Assembly: GCA_903840265.1 (NCBI GenBank)
Contig: CAIMFH010000147.1
Location: forward strand, 124,001 to 188,000
Length of the DNA stretch: 64,000 nucleotides
Reading direction: 5' to 3'
From: an uncultured Schlesneria sp.
Lineage (GTDB): Bacteria; Planctomycetota; Planctomycetia; Planctomycetales; Planctomycetaceae
A program made the position numbers and the translations under genes. Shown in pieces: positions 9,081 to 17,725 of this stretch. The notes under the pieces were generated by a model that had not been told where the DNA came from, did not search any database, and saw only the letters and a program-made list of their open reading frames with translations. How positions within the stretch are numbered: position 1 is the first letter of the stretch; each line of letters begins with the position of its first letter.

Positions 9081-12000
9081 TTAGTTGGGAAATACACGGT
9101 CGACTTCCTTTTTGGCTCGCAGGCCTGGAGAGTCGTGTTTCCAAACGTCGCCATCCATTAATTTCGCGAGCTCCTGGCGCTGATGTGTCGCCTCCTCAGT
9201 CTTGCCGAGGCGTAACAGAGTCAGGCTGAGATAACCGAAATCGACGGGATTATCTCCCTTCGCTGCAATCGACTCTTTGAAAACTTCCTGAGCCTTCTCG
9301 TACTGTTCGTTTCGGTACAAGGCCACGGCGTAAGTGTTGATTGCGCCATCCACGTAGACCTTGAACTGAGCATCAACGAAGGCTTGCAACAAGTAGGCGG
9401 CACGCGCCGTTCGAAGTCCGGCTTCATATTGGCTGCGGCTCAAGTCATCTCGGTCGACATTGGCCCATGCCAACTTATTGAGTTGCATGACTTCGCGAAC
9501 AAGTTCGCGCTGGTCTTCGGTACCCTTCATCTTATCAAGTTTGGCTGGCAATCCATTCATGGCAGCAGCAACGGCCGCGCGAAGTCGGACTTCGAACGAC
9601 TCATCGGATTGCCGTTTTTCCAGAATTTCTGCAGACCCAGGCAAACCAATGGATTGCTCTAACAATTGCACGACTTCTGTTTGCTGAGCGGGCGTGGCCG
9701 TCTCCATCAACGTTGCCAGATCAGGAGCCCAACCCAACGATAGCTCGAACAGCGGCTGCGCAGAGTAAGCCGACGATTGATGGACTTCGACTGCCAGGCA
9801 ATTCTCGCCTGATTTTAAGAGCTTCGGGTCGACAGCAATCGAGAAGCCAGTCGCTTCGTGATCGGACGCGCGAGACATTGCCGGCGTACCGAAGCGGGCC
9901 TTGGCAATCAACCGATCTCGATAGACTTCAGCCCCATTCAATGTGACAGCGATACCGTCACGATAGCGCAACTTCATCAGCAAAGGTGCAGCATGATCGC
10001 CCGTTGGCAGATCGAATTTCTTGCGGAACAATGTCGTCAGTGGACGTTGCCCAGGAACAGGCAGTTCGAGTTTCGTCGTTTCCTCCTGATAGCCAAACGG
10101 CGCAGCTGCGCTTGCCCATGAGCCATCATCAAACTCCGCCTGTTGCCAGTTCGCGAATTCGTCTGCGGGTTTGACCGATTGATACTTCCACTCGGCATTT
10201 GTCGTCACAAGTTCTTGCGCCGACAGAAACGGATCGGAACTGTCGTTCAACAGAGAATTGACTGCCGTTTCCAGCTCCTCACCGCGCAAACCTTTAAATC
10301 GAATCCGACCGGTCTTGTCGAGCACATAAATAGTCGGCCAGGAACTGATCTGGTATTTCGTGGCAATCGGTCCGGTCGGACCATCCATCCAGGTTCGCCA
10401 GGTGACAGCCTTCGTGGCGATAGCGCGTTTCGCTCGCGCGGGCTCGTCACCATTGACCCCCAGCAGTACAAATGGCTGATCCTTCAGTCGCTCGACCATT
10501 TCACGTTCGTGAGGGTACATGTTGCGGCAATGCGGGCACCAGTCGGCCCAGAAATCGAGAACGACAACTTTCCCCTGATATTCTGACAGTCGAAATTCCT
10601 TGCCCTCCGAGTCTTTCCCTTCAATCTCTGCCGCCTGGCTGCCGACTTCGAACTTTCGGCCATCGATGACCGGATCGACATACTCTGAAATTGGCTTTCC
10701 CTTAAATAGTTCTCCCTCTGAATCGCTTTGTAACGACTCGGCCAATTCCATGAGCTCGGCATCCAGCCCTTGATCCCCTGAACTGGACATTGCATAGAGC
10801 AGGACCGCGCCGGCGGCGGTCTTAATCTCTTTCGAGGCATCGCTGGCAATGACGAATCGAAGGTATCGCTCGAGTTCGACGGAGTAGGCGAGCCCGTAGA
10901 GTGAGCCAATCACTTTCGATGATGGCGGGATGATCTTCGGATCCTGAGCGGCCTGTTCAAACAGGTCGTCCAGATAGTCTCGCCCCATGTTCGTCTGCCC
11001 GCCGGTCGCCATAATCATCGCACACAGCTTGATTGCGTCTTCAGCCTCCAATTCGCCCGGATGTTTCCTGGCGGTTTCAACACATCGATAGACACAGTCT
11101 GGACCAGGATTGTTCTTGCGGACCAGTTTCTGCAGTTCCGCAAGATTGGCTGTCAGGCGTGACTGTTGCACATCCCTGATGAATTGGCGGTATTCGAGAT
11201 CAAACCCGCGTTTGATCTCGGCGACCTCTCTTGTCACTAGCACATTCGCATTGGGGACCGGGAGAGCCAAATTGGTATCCCCAAGATCCGCCAGCATCTC
11301 GCTGACATGTCGGACGCCAACAGCCAAACCAGCGCGAGTGCCCACTCGCAGTGTGTTAATCCCGACAATCTCGCCTTCCTCATTCAGCAGTGGACCGCCA
11401 CTGCTCCCGCCCGCGATCACTGCATCGGTCTGAATCCATTCACCCTCGGGATTCTTCAACAGGGTTTGAAATTGCTCGGGAAGATCGCTGGTTTTCAGCA
11501 AGCCGTTTACGAAACCGGGCGACGTGCTGAACTTGAGCCCGTCCGGGTGACCAATAGCAAAGACTCTGTCGTACTGCTCAATTTGACCCGCTGGGGCGAG
11601 CTTGAAGGTATGCAGATTCTCTGGCAGTCCTTCCACAACCAGCACCGCCAGATCGTTTTTCTCATCAAGGATCCGATAGCCGATCACGTCTGTCGACGGT
11701 CCAAGTAACTCATCCTTCGCCCCGCGCGGTTGCACTTTCGCCGTCACCGCGCTCGCGATGACGTGATAGTTGGTAAGAATCAGTCCCTTGTCGATGATGC
11801 AGCCGCTGCCGAATCCCGCTTTCTCACCCAGGGCGTCGTAGACGGACACCAGGACGACGCCCGTTCCAGATAGCTTCAGCATCTCTTTCGGAGAGGCGGC
11901 CGAGGGTTTCACGGCTGGTTCATCCGGTGTTTCAGCCGCGATCGCAGGTGGATCCGCTTTTTCGCTGGAAGCGACCGCGTCGGGCATCTTCGCCGCTTCG

Positions 12001-12161
12001 ACTGCCGTAGCAACAGGGACTGCTGGTTCCGCAGTTTCGGTACTGGGCTTCGGTGGCTGTTGGGCGACCGGAACCGGGGTCACCACTGGCGGCTGTTTTG
12101 CACAGCCAGCGACCGTGACGGCAATCAGTCCAAGAAAAAGAGATGACAAGCGACCTGACAT
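9081..12161 (-). CDS. Lipoprotein: trypsin-like serine protease + TlpA-like thioredoxin + galactose-binding-like + TPR-like multidomain protein
   Basis: Lipobox VAGC; triad context NYHVIAS / NDLAVL / GGSSGGPLL; thioredoxin FWADWCPHCRNMYP; ISSWPTIYVLD; C-terminal repeats. Confidence 0.88.
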   Translation of the reverse strand: MSGRLSSLFLGLIAVTVAGCAKQPPVVTPVPVAQQPPKPSTETAEPAVPVATAVEAAKMPDAVASSEKADPPAIAAETPDEPAVKPSAASPKEMLKLSGTGVVLVSVYDALGEKAGFGSGCIIDKGLILTNYHVIASAVTAKVQPRGAKDELLGPSTDVIGYRILDEKNDLAVLVVEGLPENLHTFKLAPAGQIEQYDRVFAIGHPDGLKFSTSPGFVNGLLKTSDLPEQFQTLLKNPEGEWIQTDAVIAGGSSGGPLLNEEGEIVGINTLRVGTRAGLAVGVRHVSEMLADLGDTNLALPVPNANVLVTREVAEIKRGFDLEYRQFIRDVQQSRLTANLAELQKLVRKNNPGPDCVYRCVETARKHPGELEAEDAIKLCAMIMATGGQTNMGRDYLDDLFEQAAQDPKIIPPSSKVIGSLYGLAYSVELERYLRFVIASDASKEIKTAAGAVLLYAMSSSGDQGLDAELMELAESLQSDSEGELFKGKPISEYVDPVIDGRKFEVGSQAAEIEGKDSEGKEFRLSEYQGKVVVLDFWADWCPHCRNMYPHEREMVERLKDQPFVLLGVNGDEPARAKRAIATKAVTWRTWMDGPTGPIATKYQISSWPTIYVLDKTGRIRFKGLRGEELETAVNSLLNDSSDPFLSAQELVTTNAEWKYQSVKPADEFANWQQAEFDDGSWASAAAPFGYQEETTKLELPVPGQRPLTTLFRKKFDLPTGDHAAPLLMKLRYRDGIAVTLNGAEVYRDRLIAKARFGTPAMSRASDHEATGFSIAVDPKLLKSGENCLAVEVHQSSAYSAQPLFELSLGWAPDLATLMETATPAQQTEVVQLLEQSIGLPGSAEILEKRQSDESFEVRLRAAVAAAMNGLPAKLDKMKGTEDQRELVREVMQLNKLAWANVDRDDLSRSQYEAGLRTARAAYLLQAFVDAQFKVYVDGAINTYAVALYRNEQYEKAQEVFKESIAAKGDNPVDFGYLSLTLLRLGKTEEATHQRQELAKLMDGDVWKHDSPGLRAKKEVDRVFPN

Positions 12162-12551
12162 GCAAAGATCTCCTCGACACTTAAGAGGCGAGCCAGCGGT
12201 CAACGCTAGCGGGAGCGACGGGGTCTTAGTTCCGAACGATCAGTCACGCTATCGATTCGATAGGCTAGCGCCAAGCAGATTAAGCGTTCGTATTCATGTC
12301 GTTTCGTCAGGTTCGCGGCAGGCGTGGCAATTCCTGGCAGGGAAAACAACGCACACAGGTGGCAAAATCAGTGGCAGCCCCGCGAATCGAAGTCTTAGTG
12401 CTGCCTGACCGATCTGCCGGCCTTTCCCTGGCGTTCGGCAACCCGAATAATCGGAAGAACGGTAGACTCGGCTCGGCAACGGCCGTTTTGCTTGGTAGAG
12501 TGATTCCGTCGAAATTGATGTTTCATCAAACTCGCTTTGGCAGGGACGCAC

Positions 12552-14078
12552 ATGGCCATTTCGACCGCACGCACGCTTCCGCCCGAACTTCGCGATGTCC
12601 AACTACGAATGGAAGAGTTGGGACGCAGTTACGGTCTCGACTTCTTCGAGACCATCTTCGAGGTGCTTGATCTCGAAGAACTGTGCATGTTCGCCGCTTA
12701 CGGTGGTTTCCCGGTACGCTACCCGCACTGGCGTTTTGGAGCAGAGTACGACGAGTTGCTCAAGACCCACATGTACGGCCTGCAACGCATCTACGAAATG
12801 GTGATCAATACCGATCCCTGCTACGCCTATCTGCTGAACACGAATGAGATGGTCGACCAGAAACTGGTGATCGCTCATGTTTATGGCCACTGTGACTTCT
12901 TCAAAAACAACGCATGGTTCGCGCAAACCAATCGCAAGATGCTCGACCAGATGGCCAACCATGCCACGCGAATCAATCGCTATGTCGATCGATACGGATT
13001 TGAGAAAGTCGAAGAGTTCATCGATGCCTGTTTGTCGATCGAAGATCTGATCGATACTCATTCGATGCACATCAAACGAGCCGACGAAGTGCAGGCGATC
13101 CCGCATGCGGCTTTGCTGCGCGATGAAGACTTTGACTATCTTCACGGATCGAATCGCTTCCCATCCAAGGGCTACATGGAATCGTTCATCAATCCCCCGG
13201 AAGTTCTGGCTCAAGAAGCCCGAGACCAGCGGGAAAAAGACGAAGCCAAGGCGAAGACGCGATCGTTCCCTGCTGAACCGCAGCGCGACGTGCTGCTGTT
13301 CCTGCTCGAACACGCTCCGCTCCGCGACTGGCAGCACGACATCCTGGCAATCATTCGCGACGAAGCCTATTACTTTGCACCGCAGGGACAGACGAAGATC
13401 ATGAATGAGGGTTGGGCCAGCTACTGGCATACCTTCCTGATGACTCGCCACGGCCTCAATGATTCAGAAGTGATCGACTACGCCGACCATCACAGCGGTA
13501 CCGTGATGATGACGCCTCAACGGATCAACCCCTATAAGATCGGTATCGAACTGTTCCGCGATATCGAAGAGCGCTGGGACCGTGGCCAATTCGGCCCCGA
13601 ATATGAAGCGTGCGAAGATTGGCGAGCGCGACAAAAGTGGGACAAAAAAGTCGGCTTGGGCCGCAAAAAAATCTTCGAGGTCCGGAAGAGTCATAACGAC
13701 ATTACGTTCATCGATACCTTTCTGACCCCCGAGTTCTGTGCGCGTCACAAGATGTTTTCGTTTGCATTCAATGATGCGACCGAGAACTACGAAATCGCCA
13801 CTCGCGAATTCGAGAAGGTCAAGATTCAGCTACTCAACAGCCTGACCAACCACGGCCGGCCGTTCATCTATGTCGTCGATGCCAACTATCGCAATCGTGG
13901 CGAATTGTACCTGGAGCACAAGTACCAGGGGATCGAACTGAAGCAGGACTACGCCGTCGATTCCCTCCGCAACCTGCATCGCATCTGGGCTCGCCCCGTC
14001 CATATCGAAACGGTGGTTGACGACAAGCCAGCGATCATCTCATTCGATGGCTCGTCGCATTCGACGAAAGCGAAGTAG
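12552..14078 (+). CDS. SpoVR family protein
   Basis: YGLDFFETIFEVLDLEELCMFAAYGGFPVRYPHWRFG...VINTDPCYAYLLNTNEMVDQKLVIAHVYGHCDFFKNN; ILAIIRDEAYYFAPQGQTKIMNEGWASYWH. Confidence 0.95.
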   Translation: MAISTARTLPPELRDVQLRMEELGRSYGLDFFETIFEVLDLEELCMFAAYGGFPVRYPHWRFGAEYDELLKTHMYGLQRIYEMVINTDPCYAYLLNTNEMVDQKLVIAHVYGHCDFFKNNAWFAQTNRKMLDQMANHATRINRYVDRYGFEKVEEFIDACLSIEDLIDTHSMHIKRADEVQAIPHAALLRDEDFDYLHGSNRFPSKGYMESFINPPEVLAQEARDQREKDEAKAKTRSFPAEPQRDVLLFLLEHAPLRDWQHDILAIIRDEAYYFAPQGQTKIMNEGWASYWHTFLMTRHGLNDSEVIDYADHHSGTVMMTPQRINPYKIGIELFRDIEERWDRGQFGPEYEACEDWRARQKWDKKVGLGRKKIFEVRKSHNDITFIDTFLTPEFCARHKMFSFAFNDATENYEIATREFEKVKIQLLNSLTNHGRPFIYVVDANYRNRGELYLEHKYQGIELKQDYAVDSLRNLHRIWARPVHIETVVDDKPAIISFDGSSHSTKAK

Positions 14079-14131
14079 TCGACTTCGCAGACATGATCGT
14101 GACTCAACGAGGACTTTCATGAGTTCTCGTA

Positions 14132-14395
14132 CTAAGCACTCCATTGCGCCAACTCGGTTTCGACAAGGTCGGGAGCTTCAATTTCGACCCGCTCGACATG
14201 CAATCCCAAAGACCGTACATCGTTAACCGCCGAATGAATCGCCGCCTGTAGCGATACGGCCTCGCGATCAAAGCCTACTCGCGCACAGCCGCCTGAGCCG
14301 GACAATGTCGCATCACTGCAATGACTGTAAAGCGATTCCGCGAGAGCGTCCGTCAGCTCAACAACCTTTAATTCCAAAGTGAATCGCCAAATCAT
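14132..14395 (-). CDS. Putative antitoxin-like partner protein (small two-gene module)
   Basis: MIWRFTLELKVVELTDALAESLYSHCSDATLSGSGGCARVGFDREAVSLQAAIHSAVNDVRSLGLHVERVEIEAPDLVE; ATG overlaps stop of the upstream frame (ATGA). Confidence 0.6.
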   Translation of the reverse strand: MIWRFTLELKVVELTDALAESLYSHCSDATLSGSGGCARVGFDREAVSLQAAIHSAVNDVRSLGLHVERVEIEAPDLVETELAQWSA

Positions 14396-14632
14396 TCTTC
14401 GTTCTCCTGTCGCAAGTGCATGCAACGATCAATCTCGCGGACGATCCGACGAGCATGATTGCCTGCATTTTGCGGTGTCGATGCGACACGCACCTTGGCA
14501 TCCAGATCGATCGTGCTGCGGGCAGCGTAACGTGGCATAGCAGTGCCCCGTTCCCCGTATGACTCGCCAACCTAAATCCAATGCATGCTGTATCGCGTCG
14601 CTGACCTCTTGCTGGGGATGATGCTCTGCCAT
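14392..14632 (-). pseudogene. HicA-like toxin candidate disrupted by a +1 frameshift near 14494
   Basis: Frame 1: MAEHHPQQEVSDAIQHALDLGWRVIRGTGHCYATLRCPQHDRSGCQ; one extra base (C14494 on +) then frame 2: VRVASTPQNAGNHARRIVREIDRCMHLRQENEE*, stop TGA overlapping ATG at 14395. Confidence 0.6.
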
Positions 14633-14975
14633 ATCTTTTCGCGCCCGCCACCCAATTCTACGATCTTTTTACACCGGACGAATAATCTACAGAATTTTCT
14701 TCTGTTAATGCGCAACAAAAATTCGCTTTTCTGCGGTCTACCATGATCCGATCTGCGTAGGTGAATTGAATGTGTTCTCGTTAAATTGAGGGGTATCTGC
14801 CAGACCGCAATCGGACGTCTGTCTGAGAGAACGACAACTCCGGAGTGAGTTTGGTTGCGTCATCGGTTCGATTTCTCATGAAATTCCAGCTCCCAAGTCG
14901 CGAGTTCAAACCAATTTCAACGTATAATTAGCGAACGCAGTCCCCTACGAAAATTCCGACGATGAAGGATTGTCG

Positions 14976-15482
14976 ATGTCCTTGAGTCTTGATCTTGCCG
15001 CCGCGCTCACCCCATTAATCGGACAGAACTTTCTGCCCGCGCAGACCGTGACTGTCGCCGACGGCAGCGGTGTTGGATTGTCCGTTGATCTGCTGAGCGT
15101 CGAGGCGTTAGGCGTGTCGTGCGAAGAGCTGCGGCTGGAAGTTCCCGCGTTGAATGCGGCGAGTCTGGATGCTCTCAAGAAGTGGGGCGATGCTCTTTGT
15201 AAGCGCATCACCTATCTGCTCGAGAACCTGGGGCCGCTCGAATATGACGCCAGCGCCAACGAAGTTTTGATTCGGTCGACTCCGCCAGACGTTGGCTCGC
15301 CCGGGACGACGAAGTATTACGAGGTGCTGCTGTCGTCGCAGGGGGCAGGTCGGTTTTCGTTGCGTCGGTTTCGAAACGATGCTGCCAATCCGGGTCGAGT
15401 TCCGGTGCCGCTGCAAGTGACGCACGAGTTACTTGCGAAGCTGATCAATGATCTGACGACCACCATTCCTGCCAAGCCGTAA
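14976..15482 (+). CDS. Conserved hypothetical protein
   Basis: Coding-like composition, MSLSLDLAAALTPLIGQNFLPAQTVTV...; followed by terminator hairpin. Confidence 0.65.
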   Translation: MSLSLDLAAALTPLIGQNFLPAQTVTVADGSGVGLSVDLLSVEALGVSCEELRLEVPALNAASLDALKKWGDALCKRITYLLENLGPLEYDASANEVLIRSTPPDVGSPGTTKYYEVLLSSQGAGRFSLRRFRNDAANPGRVPVPLQVTHELLAKLINDLTTTIPAKP

Positions 15483-15490
15483 TCAATAAA

Positions 15491-15520
15491 AGTAGCCCGA
15501 AGGTAAACCTTCGGGCTACT
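15491..15520. terminator. Bidirectional terminator hairpin
   Basis: agtagcccgaaggt/accttcgggctact, 14-bp perfect stem; - strand followed by TTTTATTGATT. Confidence 0.8.
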
Positions 15521-15560
15521 CGTGTCTCGCAGAGCAGACAGCACTTTGTGTGCTGAGTTC

Positions 15561-15583
15561 GGCACACGGAGTGTGCCGTCTAC
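15561..15583. repeat. Palindromic extragenic element copy A (GGCACACGGAGTGTGCCGTCTAC)
   Basis: ggcacac/gtgtgcc palindrome followed by GTCTAC; 18/23 identity with copy at 38915-38937. Confidence 0.5.
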
Positions 15584-15589
15584 TTTAGA

Positions 15590-16039
15590 TTACTTGGCCT
15601 TCTTCACTTCGAAGCCCTTGGCGAAAGCCGCGTCGCTGAAGACCAGGTCGGCTTGAGCGTCGCCCTTGGCGGCTTCAACTTTGCCTTTGCAGTCGTTGCA
15701 GCAGAAAGCAACCTTTGTTCCGCCAACTTCGATGGCAGTGTCTGGATTCAGCTTGCCACCCGACAGTGGGCACTTCACTTCCACAGCTTGGCCGGTCGAG
15801 ACCAATTGGTGGTTGGCCTTGGTTGCGAACTTGGTGGGATCCTTAGCGAAAGCCTTTGGGCAGTTTTCGCAGCAGAAGTAAACTTTGGCTCCCTTGTAAT
15901 CGGCGGTCTTGTCTTCCAGAGCTGGCTTGCCGGAAACAGGGCAAGTGGCCTTGAATGCAGCTTTCTCTTCAGCGGCATAAGCGGCCAGACCAGCGAGCAA
16001 AAGAGCGGAACACATCATCGTCATCTTGGAAATCGTCAT
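15590..16039 (-). CDS. Secreted protein with duplicated YHS/TRASH-like metal-binding motifs
   Basis: Signal peptide; CPVSGKPALEDK...VYFCCENCPKAF and CPLSGGKLNPDT...VAFCCNDCKGKV repeats. Confidence 0.8.
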   Translation of the reverse strand: MTISKMTMMCSALLLAGLAAYAAEEKAAFKATCPVSGKPALEDKTADYKGAKVYFCCENCPKAFAKDPTKFATKANHQLVSTGQAVEVKCPLSGGKLNPDTAIEVGGTKVAFCCNDCKGKVEAAKGDAQADLVFSDAAFAKGFEVKKAK

Positions 16040-16060
16040 CAGCGGGCTCCTTCAAGGTTG

Positions 16061-16078
16061 GGCTGCAAACTTGCAGCC
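16061..16078. promoter_or_regulatory. 5'-leader hairpin just upstream of the SD of the YHS-like gene
   Basis: ggctgcaa/ttgcagcc 8-bp perfect stem; SD AAGGAG follows on - strand. Confidence 0.35.
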
Positions 16079-16172
16079 GAGAGACAGGGTCAACAAGCAG
16101 TCAACGAAAGACTAACAGGTTCACTGACGGACAAACCGTCAGGCAGATGCTAAGAGTTTGGCCACTCGGAAG

Positions 16173-16610
16173 TCAGGCCAGCCAACGACAGAGCCGCGCA
16201 CACCGCTCCGCTGAGCCGATGGAGTCCCGCCAGAAGCGAGTCTTCCGTGTTGAGGGAGTAGCTCCCGTCGACAACATCAGGGCCGGCGTTCGATCGACCG
16301 CGACGGCCTGAACTGGTGGAGTGATTGAATCCGTGCGAACGGAACTCGCCACTTGCGAAGATTGCATCTTTGCACGGCAGCGGCAGTTGGACGACGAACG
16401 GACGTCGGTCGTCTTAGGTCGCTCGGCTTTGACGATCGCTCTCGCTGCACAGCAGGGGCGTTTCGTCTCGATCGCTTTTGGTTGGCAGCAGGACTTCTGG
16501 GCGACTAATCGGCGCGAGCAACAACAGCTTCCCCACATCCACGACGGCCACATTAATGCGACCGCCAGCAGCAGGTTTAACGCTTGATTGGCGAGCAGAC
16601 CCCATCTCAT
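16173..16610 (-). CDS. Small Cys-rich membrane-anchored protein, unknown function
   Basis: N-terminal hydrophobic segment then SCCCSRRLVAQKSCCQPKAIETKRPCCAARA. Confidence 0.5.
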   Translation of the reverse strand: MRWGLLANQALNLLLAVALMWPSWMWGSCCCSRRLVAQKSCCQPKAIETKRPCCAARAIVKAERPKTTDVRSSSNCRCRAKMQSSQVASSVRTDSITPPVQAVAVDRTPALMLSTGATPSTRKTRFWRDSIGSAERCARLCRWLA

Positions 16611-16685
16611 GGGCAGAGGCACCTGACGGGCTACCGAATCCGAAACGACGGCAGGATCATAACAGAATCGCGATGGTTGAGAAGC

Positions 16686-17618
16686 CTATTCGCCTTTCGA
16701 CGTGACCTTGGCACGGGTTTCGACCCCGGCTAGGAAATCTTTAAGGGCCGTCATCACCAAGCGAATATCAGGTCCAAACACATCATTGTGATTCGAGTGA
16801 GGCAACAGAACCATCTGCTTGGGGACTCCTGAAGCCGACTTTTCCGGGGCCACTTGAAACAGTCGCTTTCCCAGTGCGATCGGCACAACCTGGTCTCGCT
16901 CGCCGTGCAGATGCAGGATCGGACACCTGGACTTGGCGATGTACTTCGCGGATTCAAATCGATCAATCAGGATCAGGCTGACAGGGAGTATTGGAAAGTG
17001 ATATTTGCCGGCGGATACGAGTGAATCGAATGAGGCCTGGATCACCAGGCCACCGGGTTCAATTCCCTTCGCGCCCAAATCACCCGCCAACCTCGACGCG
17101 ACCCCGCCTCCCAGAGATTCACCATAGAGCACGATCCGCTGCGGAGGAACCTTCAATTCTTCGGTCGCGTATTTCCAGATCGCCTGAGCATCCTGGATGA
17201 GTTGCCATTCCGTCGGGTGGCCAGGATTGTCGCCAAAGCCTCGATGATCAAAGATCATCACGTCAGCACCTAGCGACCCCAACGCTTGCAGCAGGTACTG
17301 ACGCATCGCGCGATGTCCGCCGTTCCCTGGGAATACGATTACCAGCGGTCGCCCTTGCGACAGCGACTTCGCAATATCAGGTGCCTTTGCGAAGCGTCCT
17401 TCACCCGCTAACGCCAGCCAGCCGTTCAACTTCAGGTTGTCGTGAGTTGTCACTTGAACGTCGACCACAGCCTGTGGAACTTGAGCGTTCTGGGCCGCCA
17501 AGTCATTACTTTTCGCGGGATGATAAATCAGTAACCGCTGCATCCATGCCAGCATGATCAGGACCGCCAATCCACACCAGAACAAGTAAACCAGTAATCG
17601 CCATCTCTTGTCAGCCAC
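16686..17618 (-). CDS. Alpha/beta hydrolase (serine aminopeptidase/BEM46-like), membrane-anchored
   Basis: N-terminal TM; VIVFPGNGGHRAMR, DHRGFGDNPGHP, LYGESLGGGVASRLA, HGERDQVVP. Confidence 0.88.
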   Translation of the reverse strand: MADKRWRLLVYLFWCGLAVLIMLAWMQRLLIYHPAKSNDLAAQNAQVPQAVVDVQVTTHDNLKLNGWLALAGEGRFAKAPDIAKSLSQGRPLVIVFPGNGGHRAMRQYLLQALGSLGADVMIFDHRGFGDNPGHPTEWQLIQDAQAIWKYATEELKVPPQRIVLYGESLGGGVASRLAGDLGAKGIEPGGLVIQASFDSLVSAGKYHFPILPVSLILIDRFESAKYIAKSRCPILHLHGERDQVVPIALGKRLFQVAPEKSASGVPKQMVLLPHSNHNDVFGPDIRLVMTALKDFLAGVETRAKVTSKGE

Positions 17619-17725
17619 GGTGAACCTTCGCTGTCCGAGTTTTTAAGGCGAATGCGCGATGCGAATGCCAGAAGAGTACTATCTGCGGACCTGGTTGAGA
17701 ATGTCTACCTCGTTTGTGAAGCGTC

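Noticed and set aside
14640-14969. AT-richer 330-bp intergenic region as a candidate ncRNA or origin
   Set aside because: Compositional shift only; no clear stems, boxes or repeats found by eye
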